Positions 1 through 10,020 of a stretch of DNA of 64,000 nt are shown piece by piece (position 1 is the first letter of the stretch; each line of letters opens with the position of its first letter). The stretch is from the NCBI GenBank assembly GCA_034387635.1, contig JAOANU010000013.1:496001-560000 (forward strand), in the 5' to 3' direction. The stretch is from Rhodosporidiobolus odoratus (lineage: Eukaryota > Basidiomycota > Microbotryomycetes > Sporidiobolales > Sporidiobolaceae). Under the pieces are notes generated by a model. It was not told the DNA's origin. It did not search any database and saw nothing but the letters and a program-made list of their open reading frames with translations. The position numbers and the translations under genes were made by a program.

Positions 1-650
1 GGCACGGTGAAGAGGATGGGCGAGGCTGGAGAAGTCGGTTCGGAGGCGGGAGAGGAGGGCGAAGGGTCAATTGCACGGAGGCTGCGCCAACTGTTGTCGA
101 CGCCCACTCCTGCTCCCACTGGCTCTTGAGAACTGCTTTGGCTGCCTGGATAACAGATGCCGCGCTCTTCGGAGGACGGTGGGGCAGAATCAATGTCGCG
201 GAGAGGTGCCCCAACTGGAGCTGTAGAGCACTCGCTCTCCCACTGAAGCTTCAAGGCAGCTTTTGCCGCCTGAAGCACCGATGCAGCGCTCTTCGGCATG
301 CTATTGCCACCCGAGATCCGTCCCTCTTCGTCTGGATCGCCGATAGTGAGCGGCCGTAGCAGCCCGCGGCGGACCCGACCCGCGGCAACTCCGCTCGTTT
401 CCTCCTCCCAGTACGAGCTCCCCTCATTGTCAAGTGAGGACAGGCTAACTTCAATTGCTTCGCGAGGCATCACCAGCCCCCTGCGCCGACCCTGCTTCCT
501 CTCCGCTGCCGCCGTCGCTTCGATCCCATCTCCCGATCCTCTCCGAGCCATCTCGTCCGCCAACTCGTTCCCCTCGACCCCTATCATGTCCAGCAATCCA
601 GTGTAGGGTGATGGAAAGCTGAGGTTGGGAATGCTGAAGCTTTGTTACTG
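1..650 (-). mobile_element. LINE family A fragment, 5'-truncated, runs off left edge
   Basis: Read on the minus strand, the stretch near 600-540 encodes an RNase H-like segment (ITLHWIAGH). The stretch down to position 1 matches, nearly base for base, the coding region of the plus-strand copy at 4,846-4,980. The frame is broken in several places and no full ORF exists. Family knowledge: RNase H followed by a Cys/His knuckle is the C-terminal end of Tad/I-type LINEs. The knuckle itself would lie beyond the window edge. This is a dead fragment. Confidence 0.75.
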
Positions 651-1680
651 GCACCCAATATCTCGGGACTGGGGTGAAGCAAGTTAATCTCTCTTGAACT
701 CAGTCAGCACACCTCAGAAAGTAGTTCTGGCACGCTAGGGAGTACTTTAGAGTTGTCTAGCATACCTGTAAGAAGTTAAGCCTGTCTAGAGCGAGAGAGA
801 GGCAAATCAGCCACGAGTTGTTCCCCCACTTCCCTCTCTCTCTCGCATTCTCCCTACACCTCGCTCATTCGGCTCAATGGTTGCAAAACACAAAGCAAAG
901 CTCGACGATGATGTTGGCGTTGGTCTGTTTTGCCTTCCCTTCAGCCTCAGGCTCACGTCTACCAGAAGCCTCTGCTCCAGGGGCTCAAGCGCACAGAGAA
1001 GAAGGATCAAACCATGAACTTCAAGCACGACGAGCACGGCTGGACTTTCGTTCGAGAGGTGATCCTTGGGGCTATGGCGCATGGTGTGTCACTGGTTTCC
1101 CTATGCCCTGATTGCCACTCTGCATGTGCTGACTTTCCCTCCTTATCCGCTCGTAGGCTGCCGCAAAATCATCAGCCATCTCACCCTTAACGACAACGCC
1201 AAACTCAATATCTTCCTCTTCACCCCTCACTCCTCCTACTGCACAAAGGATAAAATGTGTAGTATCTTTGGACCTGGAAAACCTATCACCGATTTTGATA
1301 GCCTGTCGTCAGATTCCTCAATCTCTCTATGCTTCTTTCTCTCTCACAGCCTGTGTCTCTAGCGAGGCCCCCACTTTGTGCTACTCCCCCTCGCTGTTCT
1401 GGATTCCCTCGTTGTTCGCTTTTTTTGCATACCTGATTGCCTGTTGATACTTCTTGTTGCTTCATACTGCTCTAACTCACTTTTACTCTCTCTCGTTGTC
1501 CATACGCCAGAAAAGCAAGAGAGGGAAACATACTTTCCAGCAAGCTCCTTTCTATCAACTACATCCCGTCAACGATCCCACAGTGTGCAAAGAAGCGCTG
1601 AGCAGCGGCAGCAGAGGGTATAGTCTTGTAGAAGGCGTTATAGACTGCCATGAGGGGGTCATTGTGATGAGAGAGCGAGA
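651..1680. other. no gene seen; repeat-derived filler
   Basis: All frames are short and biased to simple composition. Stretches such as 1,200-1,500 are pyrimidine-rich. I see no start, splice pattern or conserved motif here. Confidence 0.5.
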
Positions 1681-2172
1681 CGGAGGTTTGTTTGTTTGTT
1701 TGTTTGTTTGTTTGATTCCAAGTTCAAAGTCTGTATCGGGCCAGTGGCCCATGTAGACTATGAGAGAGGGGGGAGGGGAGCGGAAACAAGGCAAGGACGA
1801 TCATAGGGGAAGGAGGGGGGAGAACAAAAAAAGAAGGGGATAAGAAAGATGGGAAGAGAGAAAAGAGCCCGCTCCGTCACTGAATCACCGCTTCTCTGCA
1901 CCCCCGCCATGCTCATCTGAAGGATGAGAAGGGGGAAGATTCGGCTCCATCGCTGCCTCACCGCTGCACTGCACCCCTGCCGTTCTCCTCCGCCTTTTGC
2001 TGCTTCACTGCACCGCCACCATTCTCCGTCACTGTGGCATAGAGCCGCGGGAAGCGATCTGTAGCGTTGATGTAGGTGAGAACCGCTGGGAGGAAACCTT
2101 CTGTAGATGGGAGGGAGCTGAGGGGAGGGAGGTGTCGGGTGGGGAGGGAGGAGAGGAGGCCGGAGCGCTTGG
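1681..2172 (-). mobile_element. LINE family A, 3'-end copy with (AAAC)n tail
   Basis: On the minus strand this copy carries the last codons of the family A ORF (residues resembling TYINATDRFPRLYATVT, with changes), a 3' UTR, and the conserved end AGTCTACATGGGCCACTGGCCC. A short AACTTGGAAT motif and an (AAAC)7 tail then end the copy at about 1,687. It directly abuts a second copy at 2,173, so two insertions are stacked head to tail. Confidence 0.75.
1687..1714 (-). repeat. (TTTG)7 tract, the LINE tail
   Basis: Seven TTTG units on the plus strand are an (AAAC)7 tail in element orientation. Comparable tails end the copies at 5,417, 8,480 and 9,852. This marks a true 3' end made by target-primed reverse transcription (family knowledge). 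Confidence 0.85.
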
Positions 2173-2640
2173 GTATCGGGCCAGTGGCCCATGTAGACTA
2201 CGAGAGAAAAAAAAGGGGATCGGAAAACATGGCATAGACGATGAGAACGAGAAGAGAGGGAGAAGTACAATGCGAAAGAAGGATAGAGAAGGAGGGAGAG
2301 GGGGGAAGAGCCGACTCCATCACTAACTCACCGCTTCACTGCACCTCAGCCGTTCTCCTCCACCATTCACCGCTTCGCTGCACCGCCACCGTTCTCCGTC
2401 ACAGTGGCATAAAGCCGCGGGAAGCGATCAGTCGCGTTGATGTACGAGAGGACTGCTGGAAGAAAGGCCTCGGAAGAGAGGAGGGAGCTGAGGGGAGGGG
2501 GGCAGTGGAGGAAGAAGTGCTCGCGGGTTTCCTGGTCGCCGCATTCGCAGAGACCGGTGGGATGGAGGGTGGCACGGTGAAGCGGCTGGGCAAGGCTGGA
2601 AAAGTCGTCGGAGGGCGTTTTTGAGACCACCAAAGAGGAA
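2173..2640 (-). mobile_element. LINE family A fragment with C-terminal Cys/His knuckle
   Basis: The minus-strand frame 2,633-2,367 contains a CxC-x(6)-H-x(4)-C pattern (CECGDQETREHFFLHC). It is followed by the family's ILSYINATDRFPRLYATVT-like end, then the 3' UTR with the GGGCC-ACT-GGCCC stem-loop at 2,190-2,175. It has no AAAC tail because it joins the neighbouring copy. It is truncated at both ends. Confidence 0.75.
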
Positions 2641-2699
2641 CTTGCATGGCTGTCGCCAGGGAGTGTAAGGCAGGGTACAAAGTACGCGCATCTCCCTGG

Positions 2700-3310
2700 A
2701 AGTGGAAAAAAAGTCTTAATTTATGAAAGAAGGTAAGCGAGAGAAAGGAAAGTGGAGTGGTCCTCAATGGTCTGCAGAACTTTGCGGTTCTTTTGGGTTG
2801 ACGCATTGCTCCAGAGAATGACGCTATGCTTGAGAGGGTAAGGGTTCGATGCGGGGAACTGTTGCAGGCGACGGGCATAAGGAAGGAATGGAAAGAGGTC
2901 AGAAAAAAGGAAGAGGACTCACCATAACTGCTTCCAGAACATCCTGGATGAGCCGCTGCGCCGTCTAGCTACGCTGAACGACAGGCACACTGAGTAGTCC
3001 CTCATGGCTCATGATTCCCACAGCCGAGAGCGAGTAAGTGTGGCGCAAAAGGACCATTACAATAGCCCGCATACCCCGCTTTACCCAGCCATACAGGCTG
3101 TTCTCTGATCAAGGATCGATGTGCGTCTCGTCGATTGCAATGGTATAGCTGCACTTGACTTGTGCGGCCCAGCGCTAATACAGAGAACTTGAGTCGAAAC
3201 CGAGAAATTTGTCCTTGAGCTTCGCGAGCAAGGTACCGCTGACCTTGCGGAGGCCGGCAAGAGTGGCGATCTGGCCTGAGTACTTCTTGTAGGCCATCTC
3301 GAGTATTTTT
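2700..3310 (-). pseudogene. decayed DDE (IS630/Tc1-mariner superfamily) transposase
   Basis: The minus strand from 3,297 reads a coherent protein. It includes TIAIDETHID, then after an in-frame stop SENSLYGWVKRGMRA, and further on SVILWSNASTQKN followed by a leucine-rich end. An acidic residue in an IDE context followed by YGW..RG is the signature of DDE_3 transposases, and the SVILW segment sits where the second catalytic Asp is expected but reads Asn. At least three stops interrupt it (near 3,175, 3,110 and 2,965), so it cannot be active. No terminal inverted repeats were found. Confidence 0.6.
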
Positions 3311-3370
3311 AAGCCAAATGAGCGAGGTGAAGGGAGGATACAAGAGAGAGGAGGAAGTGGGGAAACATCC

Positions 3371-3772
3371 CTAGCGTGCTAAAACTACGTTCTGAGGTGT
3401 GCTGGGTGAGTTCAAGAGAACTCTCGAGTCACCCGCGTCCACCCAGTCCCAAGGTATTGTGCGCCAGCAATGTTGTTCAACTGGAGGTCCGAACAGATGC
3501 GAGCAAGCCATTCGACCTTGAACTTTACAAATTCCTGAATATTCAAGTCCTTGGGACGCGTGTTGTCCTTGATACCCCCGGAACGCAAAGCCGCCTTTTA
3601 CGTTCGATGCCTTGCAGGTCAAGGTGACAGTCGCAATCTCGCTGAGCTTGTTCTTGTCCTGCGCCTTGTCAAGAAAAAAGCGCAGAGCCTCCTGATCGGT
3701 GATCGGGCGCGGGCTGCTGATGACTTCATATGCAAACAGGATCATCTGCTGACTACGGTCAAGGGTTGTCAC
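3371..3772 (-). other. open frame upstream of the transposase relic, unrecognised
   Basis: A 133-codon minus-strand frame of mixed, protein-like composition lies just upstream of the transposase relic in the same orientation. It may be the remains of the relic's N-terminal part, but I recognise no helix-turn-helix with certainty. No function is claimed. Confidence 0.25.
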
Positions 3773-4379
3773 GCAGGTGTTATCGGCAACGGGGATGTCG
3801 ACAATCCCCGAGAAAGAAAGAAAATGTCAGTGTTGCTGCTCAAATCCTCTGCATTGCGAGTACTCCATACACTGCTCCAAGATGCTGTGCGTCATGTCAA
3901 ACAACAGCCTGTGTTCATGAGGCTGCCCAGGATTGAGACAGTGTGATCTTATGGAAGAACTTGCACCACCAGGAGCAAGTGTGGTGCCCACATCAAGCAC
4001 GATTCTTCACTGCAGGATGGTGCTGTCGCGGGGTACAGAAGGAGGGAGAAGAATCATGATAGCGGATTGACAGGTTTGGAGTCGTGTGTAGAGGCAAGAG
4101 AGCGAGAGGAAGGAGTTGCAGGAGAAGGTGAGAAGGCCCGAGAGCAGAAGATTTTAGCCTCTTCCTCCGCTACTTCAATTGACTTGGAAATGATCAGTAT
4201 ACTTTCGGAGCTTCACTTGACTTGTACATAGCCTTCTGCAGACCACAGAGGGAAGAAACCGCAAGCTTGGAACTTAGGAAGGTTTGGTCTTTCTCCCTCT
4301 CCGCAGATGGACTGGGTATACTTTTGCCGCCAGCAATACCACATATCTCCTGGCCTCCATTCATCCATTATTTTCGGAC
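3773..4379. other. no gene seen
   Basis: Only short unsupported frames occur. The last ~100 bases already resemble decayed sequence upstream of the LINE RNase H domain that follows. Confidence 0.45.
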
Positions 4380-5417
4380 CCCTCTCCAACTCCAACCTCA
4401 AAGCCTACTGCTTGCCATTGACGCCATCCTCAGCTTTCTATCACCCTACACTGGATTGCCGGGCATGAAGGGGTCGAGGGGAACGAGTTGGCTGCTGAAG
4501 CGGCTTGGAGAGGATCGGAGGATGGAATCGAAGCTACGGCAGCAGCGCAGGCAACCCGGGGCAAGCGCAGGCGGATGGTGATGCCACGGGAGGCAATCGA
4601 GCGCAGCCTGTCGTCGCTGGACGACGGGGGGAGCTCATACTGGGAGATGGAGACGAGTGCTGTAGCCGCGGCTTGCCTGCGCCGCGGAGACGCGGAGCGG
4701 CCTGACCTTGGGCAAGCCAACGACAAGGGACGGATTGACGGCGGAGACTCGCTGCTGAAGAGCGCGGTATTTGTTATCCAGGCAGCCAAAGCAGTTCTCG
4801 AGAGCCAGTGGGAGCAGGAGTGGGCGTCGACAACAGTTGGCGCAGCCCTCCGGGCAATTGACCCTTCGCCCCCGTCTTCCGCCTTTCGTCGGCGCCTCCG
4901 CTCTCTCCCTTGACTGCAAGCCACCCTCCTCTCCCGCCTCCGAACCGACTTCTCCAGCCTCGCCCATCCTCTTCACCGTGCCACTCTCAACCCCTCCGGC
5001 CTCTGTGAATGTGGCGAACCCGAGACTTGTGAACACTTCTTCCTCTCTTGCCCTATCTACTCTACCCAGCGCTCCGTCCTCCTCTCCTCCCTCCCCACCC
5101 GACACCTCCCTCCCCTCAGCTCCCTCCTCTCTACAGAAGGTTTCCTCCCAGCAGTTCTCACCTACATCAACGCTACGGATCGCTTCCCGCGGCTCTATGC
5201 CACAGTAACGGCGGGGGTGCAGCAAAGTGGTGAGTTAGTGATGGATTTGGTCCTTCCTCCTCCTTTCTTCCTCTCGCTTCCTTGTCCTCCACTCTCTTTC
5301 TGTGTTGTCCTCTCTGCCTTGTTTTCGCTTCCCCCATCTCTTGTAGTCTACATGGGCCACTGACCTGAAACAGACTTCAAACTTGGAATAAAACAAATAA
5401 ACAAACAAACAAACAAT
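4380..5417 (+). mobile_element. LINE family A, best-preserved 3' part
   Basis: This is the clearest family A copy. The plus strand encodes an RNase H segment (ITLHWIAGHEGVEGNELAAE at about 4,450-4,510), then continues open from 4,488 to 4,913. After one frame break it continues through a Cys/His knuckle (CECGEPETCEHFFLSC at about 5,005-5,055) and the conserved NATDRFPRLYATV end. A pyrimidine-rich 3' UTR leads to AGTCTACATGGGCC, AACTTGGAAT and the tail AAACAAATAAACAAACAAAC ending at about 5,417. The endonuclease and reverse transcriptase are missing, so it is a 5'-truncated dead copy. Confidence 0.85.
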
Positions 5418-5780
5418 TGACCAAACAGACCCATCGAGCGACATAGGCCGGCAAGGATGCCCAAGACAAGCTGATGTTGCGGAAAACCAGCAGGCAGACC
5501 ATTTGGCAGATCTGGCAGTTGACGTAGAGCTGGAGATGGCACAGAAAAGCGGCAGTGAGAGGCGGACGAAAGGTCAACTGCACGGAGGGCTGCGCCAACT
5601 GCTGTCGACACCCACTCTGCTCCCACTGGCTCTTGAGAATTGCCGTTGCCGTTTGGAGAATAGATGCCGCACTCCCTTTTCTCTCGTATAGTTGAACCCC
5701 CCAAGCCTGTGAAGACCCGTTAGTGGGCGCGCAGTCGACATAGGACTTTGTGGGCCTGATATCGACTAGTTCAAGCTTGG
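5418..5780. mobile_element. nested LINE scraps
   Basis: Plus-strand 5,420-5,560 reads an RNase H-like scrap (ADHLADLAVD). Minus-strand 5,690-5,560 matches the family A segment before the knuckle (LKSQWEQ). Near 5,730-5,785 a diverged version of the family A 3' end occurs (CATAGG..GTGGGCC..AGCTTGGAATCA), which leads into the TCAA-type tail that follows. Insertions in opposite orientations are mixed here. Confidence 0.55.
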
Positions 5781-5836
5781 AATCACTCAATCAATCAATC
5801 AATAAATCAATGAACCAAGCAATCAATCAATCAATC
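5781..5836 (+). repeat. (TCAA)n microsatellite, probable tail of a LINE subfamily
   Basis: An interrupted run of TCAA units follows AGCTTGGAATCA, the counterpart of AACTTGGAAT that precedes (AAAC)n in family A. This suggests a subfamily whose 3' tail repeat is ATCA/TCAA instead of AAAC. Confidence 0.55.
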
Positions 5837-5837
5837 T

Positions 5838-6683
5838 TCAGCAGCGAGTCTCCTCCGCCAATCCGTTGCCCGAGGTCAGGTTGCTCCGCCTCTCCGCGAC
5901 GCAGGCGGGCCGCGGCCAGAGCACTCGTCTCCATCTCCCAGTATGAGCTCCCCTCATTGTCTGGAGACTACAAGCTGCGCTCGATTGCCTCTTGTGGCAT
6001 CACTCTCCCCCTGTGCTCGCCCCGGATTGCCTCCGCTGCTGCCGTAGCTCCGATCCCGTCTTCCGATCCTCTCTGAGCCACCTCATCAGCAATCTCGTTT
6101 CCCTCGAACCCTGTATGACCCGGAATCCAATGGAAGGTGACAGCGAGGTGGGTATGGGTGTGCTGGAGCTGTAGAAGGCGACAACGGATGTTGAAGCGAA
6201 AGTGCTGGGCCAATGATGGGCGGGGGTCAAAGGGGAGAACAATCGCTGACGAGTCGTCGGCAAAGACACGGGTATGACTGGCAGATGTGGAGGAGGTGAG
6301 TGATGGAAAGAACGAGAGCGCTAGGCGTAAGCTTTCTTGTTCAGCCCAGTAGACACCCTGGAAGAGCCCGAGAGCCTGACTTCGAGTTGCCCAAAGTAGC
6401 TCGTCATCTTGCTTGATCCTCATGGCCACACCGGATCCAACTTATGCAAGGCGCGGCCTCCCAGGGCGCGATGGGTTTGGCATGGATTGTCTTCCAGACA
6501 GTGCTCTTGGGAAGCAGGGGGGGATCGATAGCGAAGTGGAGAGAGGAGGGGTATCTGGGTACAGGTATAGACCCTGAGCAGAGGGACAAGGCCAGCAGCA
6601 GCGGTAACATCAGTGATCGGGATGAAGCTAAGGCCACCTCGTCCATCAGCAAGGCAAAACCACGACCACTTTTTCTCTTTCAT
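5838..6683 (-). mobile_element. LINE family A fragment with intact RNase H frame
   Basis: The minus frame 6,429-5,968 holds most of an RNase H domain. It has a DDSSA segment (second acidic residue region), HWIPGHTGFEGNEIADE (the last conserved His/Asn/Asp cluster) and the VMPQEAIERSL stretch shared with the other copies. Upstream, to about 6,683, another minus frame reads the region that normally lies between reverse transcriptase and RNase H (LHFAIDPPLLPKSTVWKTIH). The 3' end is lost where the TCAA tract begins. It is truncated at both ends. Confidence 0.75.
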
Positions 6684-7489
6684 CCTTCCTCAATACCTGC
6701 TCCTTCTGACCCCAGCACCTGTCGCTTTTCACCTCCCGCGCTCTCGCTTTCTGTGCTCTGTTAAGAGCACAGTCTGACCTCTTTCCTTCTCTCCTGCTCT
6801 CCTCTCAGCTCCCTCCTTCATCTGCACCGTTCTTTTCTAAGAGAGCTACCTATCACCTCCCACAGTTTCGTTCTTCAGTGGACAAGACGGCGGCAGTGTT
6901 CACATTTTTAAGAGGATAGGTCTAGCGCAGGCGACAGGGGAAGAAAAGTTGGACTTGTATGCTTTTTTGCTACCAGTGTTTCCAGCCCGTTTCAGGTCAC
7001 GCTGAACAGTGATACGATTTTGTGAGTGGGACGTGTAGACGAGCTTGGAATGCAAGCAGTATGTGGAATCAGACTGGCTTCCCCCCCCCACATCTTTCTA
7101 CTTCTTTGTTTCATTCACTCTAACATCTGTTTCCCCTGCCCTTTCTCTTGTGTGACTGATACCCTTCACAACCAGGCTTGCACGAGTCGTGATCAGACCT
7201 ACCTAGGAAGCAGAGGAAAGAAGGACAGAGCAGGCAAGCCTAGATTAGTAAATACCCTGTAAGTTACCATGGGCCGGACTTTGCTTTTCCGACTGGAAAT
7301 CCCAGTTTCTTTCCACTTGTTTGGCCACGCATGCGCCGCTGTGCAGGTGCTGCTCCATCAAGCTACTGCATGTAGAAACTACCAAATTCTGCTCTCCCGT
7401 TTTCCCTAGGATCTCATCATGCGCCACCTTTGCCGCTTCTTTCGGCTTCGCTGCCGGAGACCCTTACCACGGCAGGACTGGCCTTGCCA
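6684..7489. other. no gene seen
   Basis: Short frames only. A run of nine C occurs near 7,081-7,089. Part of 7,100-7,489 may be decayed 3' UTR of the family B fragment that follows on the minus strand, but no motif confirms it. Confidence 0.4.
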
Positions 7490-7620
7490 CGGTAGTCCAG
7501 GAATCTGCTGCACCTTCAACTTCTCCTCGACTCCTTCCTCTTGTCCTCATACTGCTCGCATTTGAGAAGGTAGTGCTGGCAGGTCTGACCCGTTATTGCC
7601 TCCTCAACTATATTTCCTGA
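7490..7620 (-). mobile_element. LINE family B fragment (C-terminal knuckle)
   Basis: The minus strand encodes TCQHYLLKCEQYEDKRKESRR. This aligns with the larger family B copy at 11,589-11,347 (KHYHWECEQCEEERKASRR). The H-x(4)-C spacing is that of LINE C-terminal knuckles. Nothing longer survives. Confidence 0.5.
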
Positions 7621-7659
7621 AATGAAAAGGTTAAGACCGTCCATTCATCCAACGCACTG

Positions 7660-8480
7660 ACCGAGCTGTCCGTTTTGCGAGCCTGCATGGCTTCAGAGTT
7701 ATATACCTTGAAGGCTGCGGGAGAGAGGGCGATCCTTGGGGTAAGCCGTCCTGATTTGCACTTTCGTTGGAGGCGTCGCCCAGATGGTGCTGCAGGTGGC
7801 CAAGGCTGCCTTGAAGCTTCAGTGGGAGAAGGGGTGGGCTGCTGCTCCGGTGGGCGCAGCGCTTCAGGTGGTCAACCCCTCACCCCCCTCCTCCGCCTTC
7901 CGCCGCCGCCTTCGCGCCCTCCCCCAACCGCTAGCCTCTCTCCCCACCCGCCTCCAAACCGACTTCTTCGGCCTGGCTCACCCCATGTACCGCGCAAGGC
8001 TCTACCCTACCAGCCTCTGCAAGTACGGCAATCAGGAGACCTACGAGCATTTCTCCATCCACTGCCCGCTTTACGCTAGCCAGGCCCTGCCCTCTTCTCC
8101 TCCCTTCCTACCTGGCACCTCCCTCCCCTCAGCTCCCTGCTTCCATTGGAAGCCTTCCTTCCGGTGGTTCTCACCTTCATCAACACTACCGACCGCTTCC
8201 CAAGGCTCTATGCCACAGTGATGGAGAATGGTGGGGTGCAGTGAAGCGGCAAAAGGCAGAGGCAAATGGCAGGGGTGCAGTGCAGCGGTGAGGCAGCAAT
8301 GGAGCCGGTTCTTCCCCCTTCTCATCCTTCTCTCGTGTTCAGTGTCCCCCTTCTTCTCTCCCCCTGTCCCCCTGTCGTACATGCCCTATTTCCGTGCTCC
8401 CTTACTAAATCGTAGTCTACATGGGTCTTTGGCCCAATGCAGACTATGAACTCGGAGTAAAACAAAGAAACAAACAACCA
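7660..8480 (+). mobile_element. LINE family A copy with short AAAC tail
   Basis: The plus frame 7,784-8,221 begins with the AAL-LQWEK segment and passes a degraded knuckle (CKYGNQETYEHFSIHC, where CxCG has become CxYG). It shares the LPSAPCF and FINTTDRFPRLYATV-like end with other copies. The 3' UTR ends in AGTCTACATGGGTCTTTGGCCC, a variant of the stem-loop, then ACTCGGAGTAAAACAAAG and a short AAAC tail at about 8,480. It is 5'-truncated. Confidence 0.8.
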
Positions 8481-8984
8481 GATGCAGCTTGCATGTCCTA
8501 TCGCTGAGCCATCAGTGTATGGTGCCTCATGACTCTTTGCACAGCAGCTATCCGGCTTGGTCATCTTTCCACATCCTAGCGTGACGCTACGGGTGTTGCC
8601 ACTTCCGGCTGAGGAGTACAGGCTGATCTCGCTTGAGCAATGCGTATTGAAGACACCTGAAGCAACCGTTGCTTACAGAAAGGGACACCTTGTCTAGTCT
8701 CACAGCCTGGTGCCGCCTTGCCACTTTGTGGCGAGGAAAAGACAAGGAGCAGGGGAGGCAGTAGCGTGCCATGTCGATAATGTAAAGCCACAGTGGAGGG
8801 AAGGATAAGCAGTAGTCAGTATTGTCCTACCAGCCGTTGAAGCCTTCCCTCTGGTCCAGGCATATCGGTTGATACAGGATGTGCAGGGAAAGGGTCACCG
8901 CGGCAAGTGCAGGAGTTTGTGGAAAGCTGGATGTCTGGTAGGAACGTAAGCCTACTTACTACCTGAGGGCAAACCATGCCAAAT
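8481..8984. other. no gene seen
   Basis: Frames under 90 codons on both strands, none with recognisable content. Confidence 0.45.
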
Positions 8985-9852
8985 GGTGGATGGGCGGAGC
9001 GGCTTTCCACAAGCTCCATGTACACATCTTTGCCAACAACTTGTCTGCCATATCTCCCCCTACAATCCCCGCCCATCGTCAGCACAATACCTCCGCCTTG
9101 ACGTCTGACAGAACCTTCTACAGTTCCAACGCTCTCATCCCCTCCTTTAAATCACATCTCACTGGATTGCCGGACGCTTTCCCCCCGATTCTTCGCCTTT
9201 CGCTGACGCCTCCGATCTCTGCCTCGCCCTCAAGCAACCCTCCTCTCTCGCCTTCAGACCGACTTTTCCAGCCTTTCCCAGCTGGTCCACAGTGCCAGCC
9301 TCCATCCTACCGGCCTGTGCAATTGCGGCAGAAGCGAGAGCCGCAAACACTTTTTCTTCCGTTGCCCTCTCTACTCTCTCCAGCGTTCTGCCCTCCTCCT
9401 CTCCCTGCCCACTCAGCTCCCTCTCAGCTCCCTGCATCCATCAGAAGCCTTCACTCCGGTGGTTCTCACCCTCATCAACGCTACCGACCGCTTCCTGAGG
9501 CTCTATGTCACCAAGATGGAGAATGGTGGGGTGCAGTGAAGCGGCAAAAGGCGGAGAACCACAGCGGGGGTGCAGCGAAGCGGTGAGGCAGTGACGGAGC
9601 GGGTTCTTTTGTCCCTGCCTATCTTTCCTGTCCTTTTTGATTCTCCCTCCCCCCCCCCCCCCCCCCCCCCCCCACCCCACACACACACACCCCCTTTCCC
9701 TCCTTTTTTTTTTGTTTTTTCGTTTTTTTGTTCTTGTCGTCCTTGCCTTGTGTTCCGCTACCTCCTACCGTCTCTCTTGTAGTCTACATGGGCCAAGGGC
9801 CCAATACAGTCTTCAAACTTGGAATAAAACCAACAAACAAACAAACAAACCC
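8985..9852 (+). mobile_element. LINE family A copy with (AAAC) tail and poly-C expansion
   Basis: Plus-strand fragments of the pre-knuckle region (DFSSLSQLVHSASLHPTGLCNCG-like when frames are followed by eye) and of the ORF end are present but frameshifted. The 3' UTR contains 25 consecutive C (9,649-9,673) followed by CA and T runs. The end is AGTCTACATGGGCCAAGGGCCC, CAAACTTGGAATAAAACCAA and an AAAC tail to about 9,852. Confidence 0.75.
9649..9673 (+). repeat. poly-C tract (25 nt)
   Basis: An uninterrupted C25 run is followed by ACCCCACACACACACACCCCC. It lies in the 3' UTR of a dead LINE. Length in the assembly should be regarded as approximate. Confidence 0.85.
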
Positions 9853-9879
9853 CATGGTGGGGGTCCGGGACACCTCCTC

Positions 9880-10020
9880 TGTTACTGCGCGCCAAGTAGA
9901 AGAGTGGACAAAGCAAAGCGAAGGCATGGGAGAGGGAGAAAAAAATGCCAGTCCAAAAATCCTCTGCACCTTCAGCTCGCTTATGTCCGTTTATACCTTC
10001 GTGACACCGGGGCACTAATC
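9880..10020 (-). mobile_element. LINE family B scrap
   Basis: The minus strand reads a segment like KVQRIFGLAFFSPSP, then FVHSSTW. This matches KVQRIPGLAFFPSPS and FIHSSTW of the copy at 11,520-11,400. Only the 3'-most coding or UTR part is retained. Confidence 0.5.
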
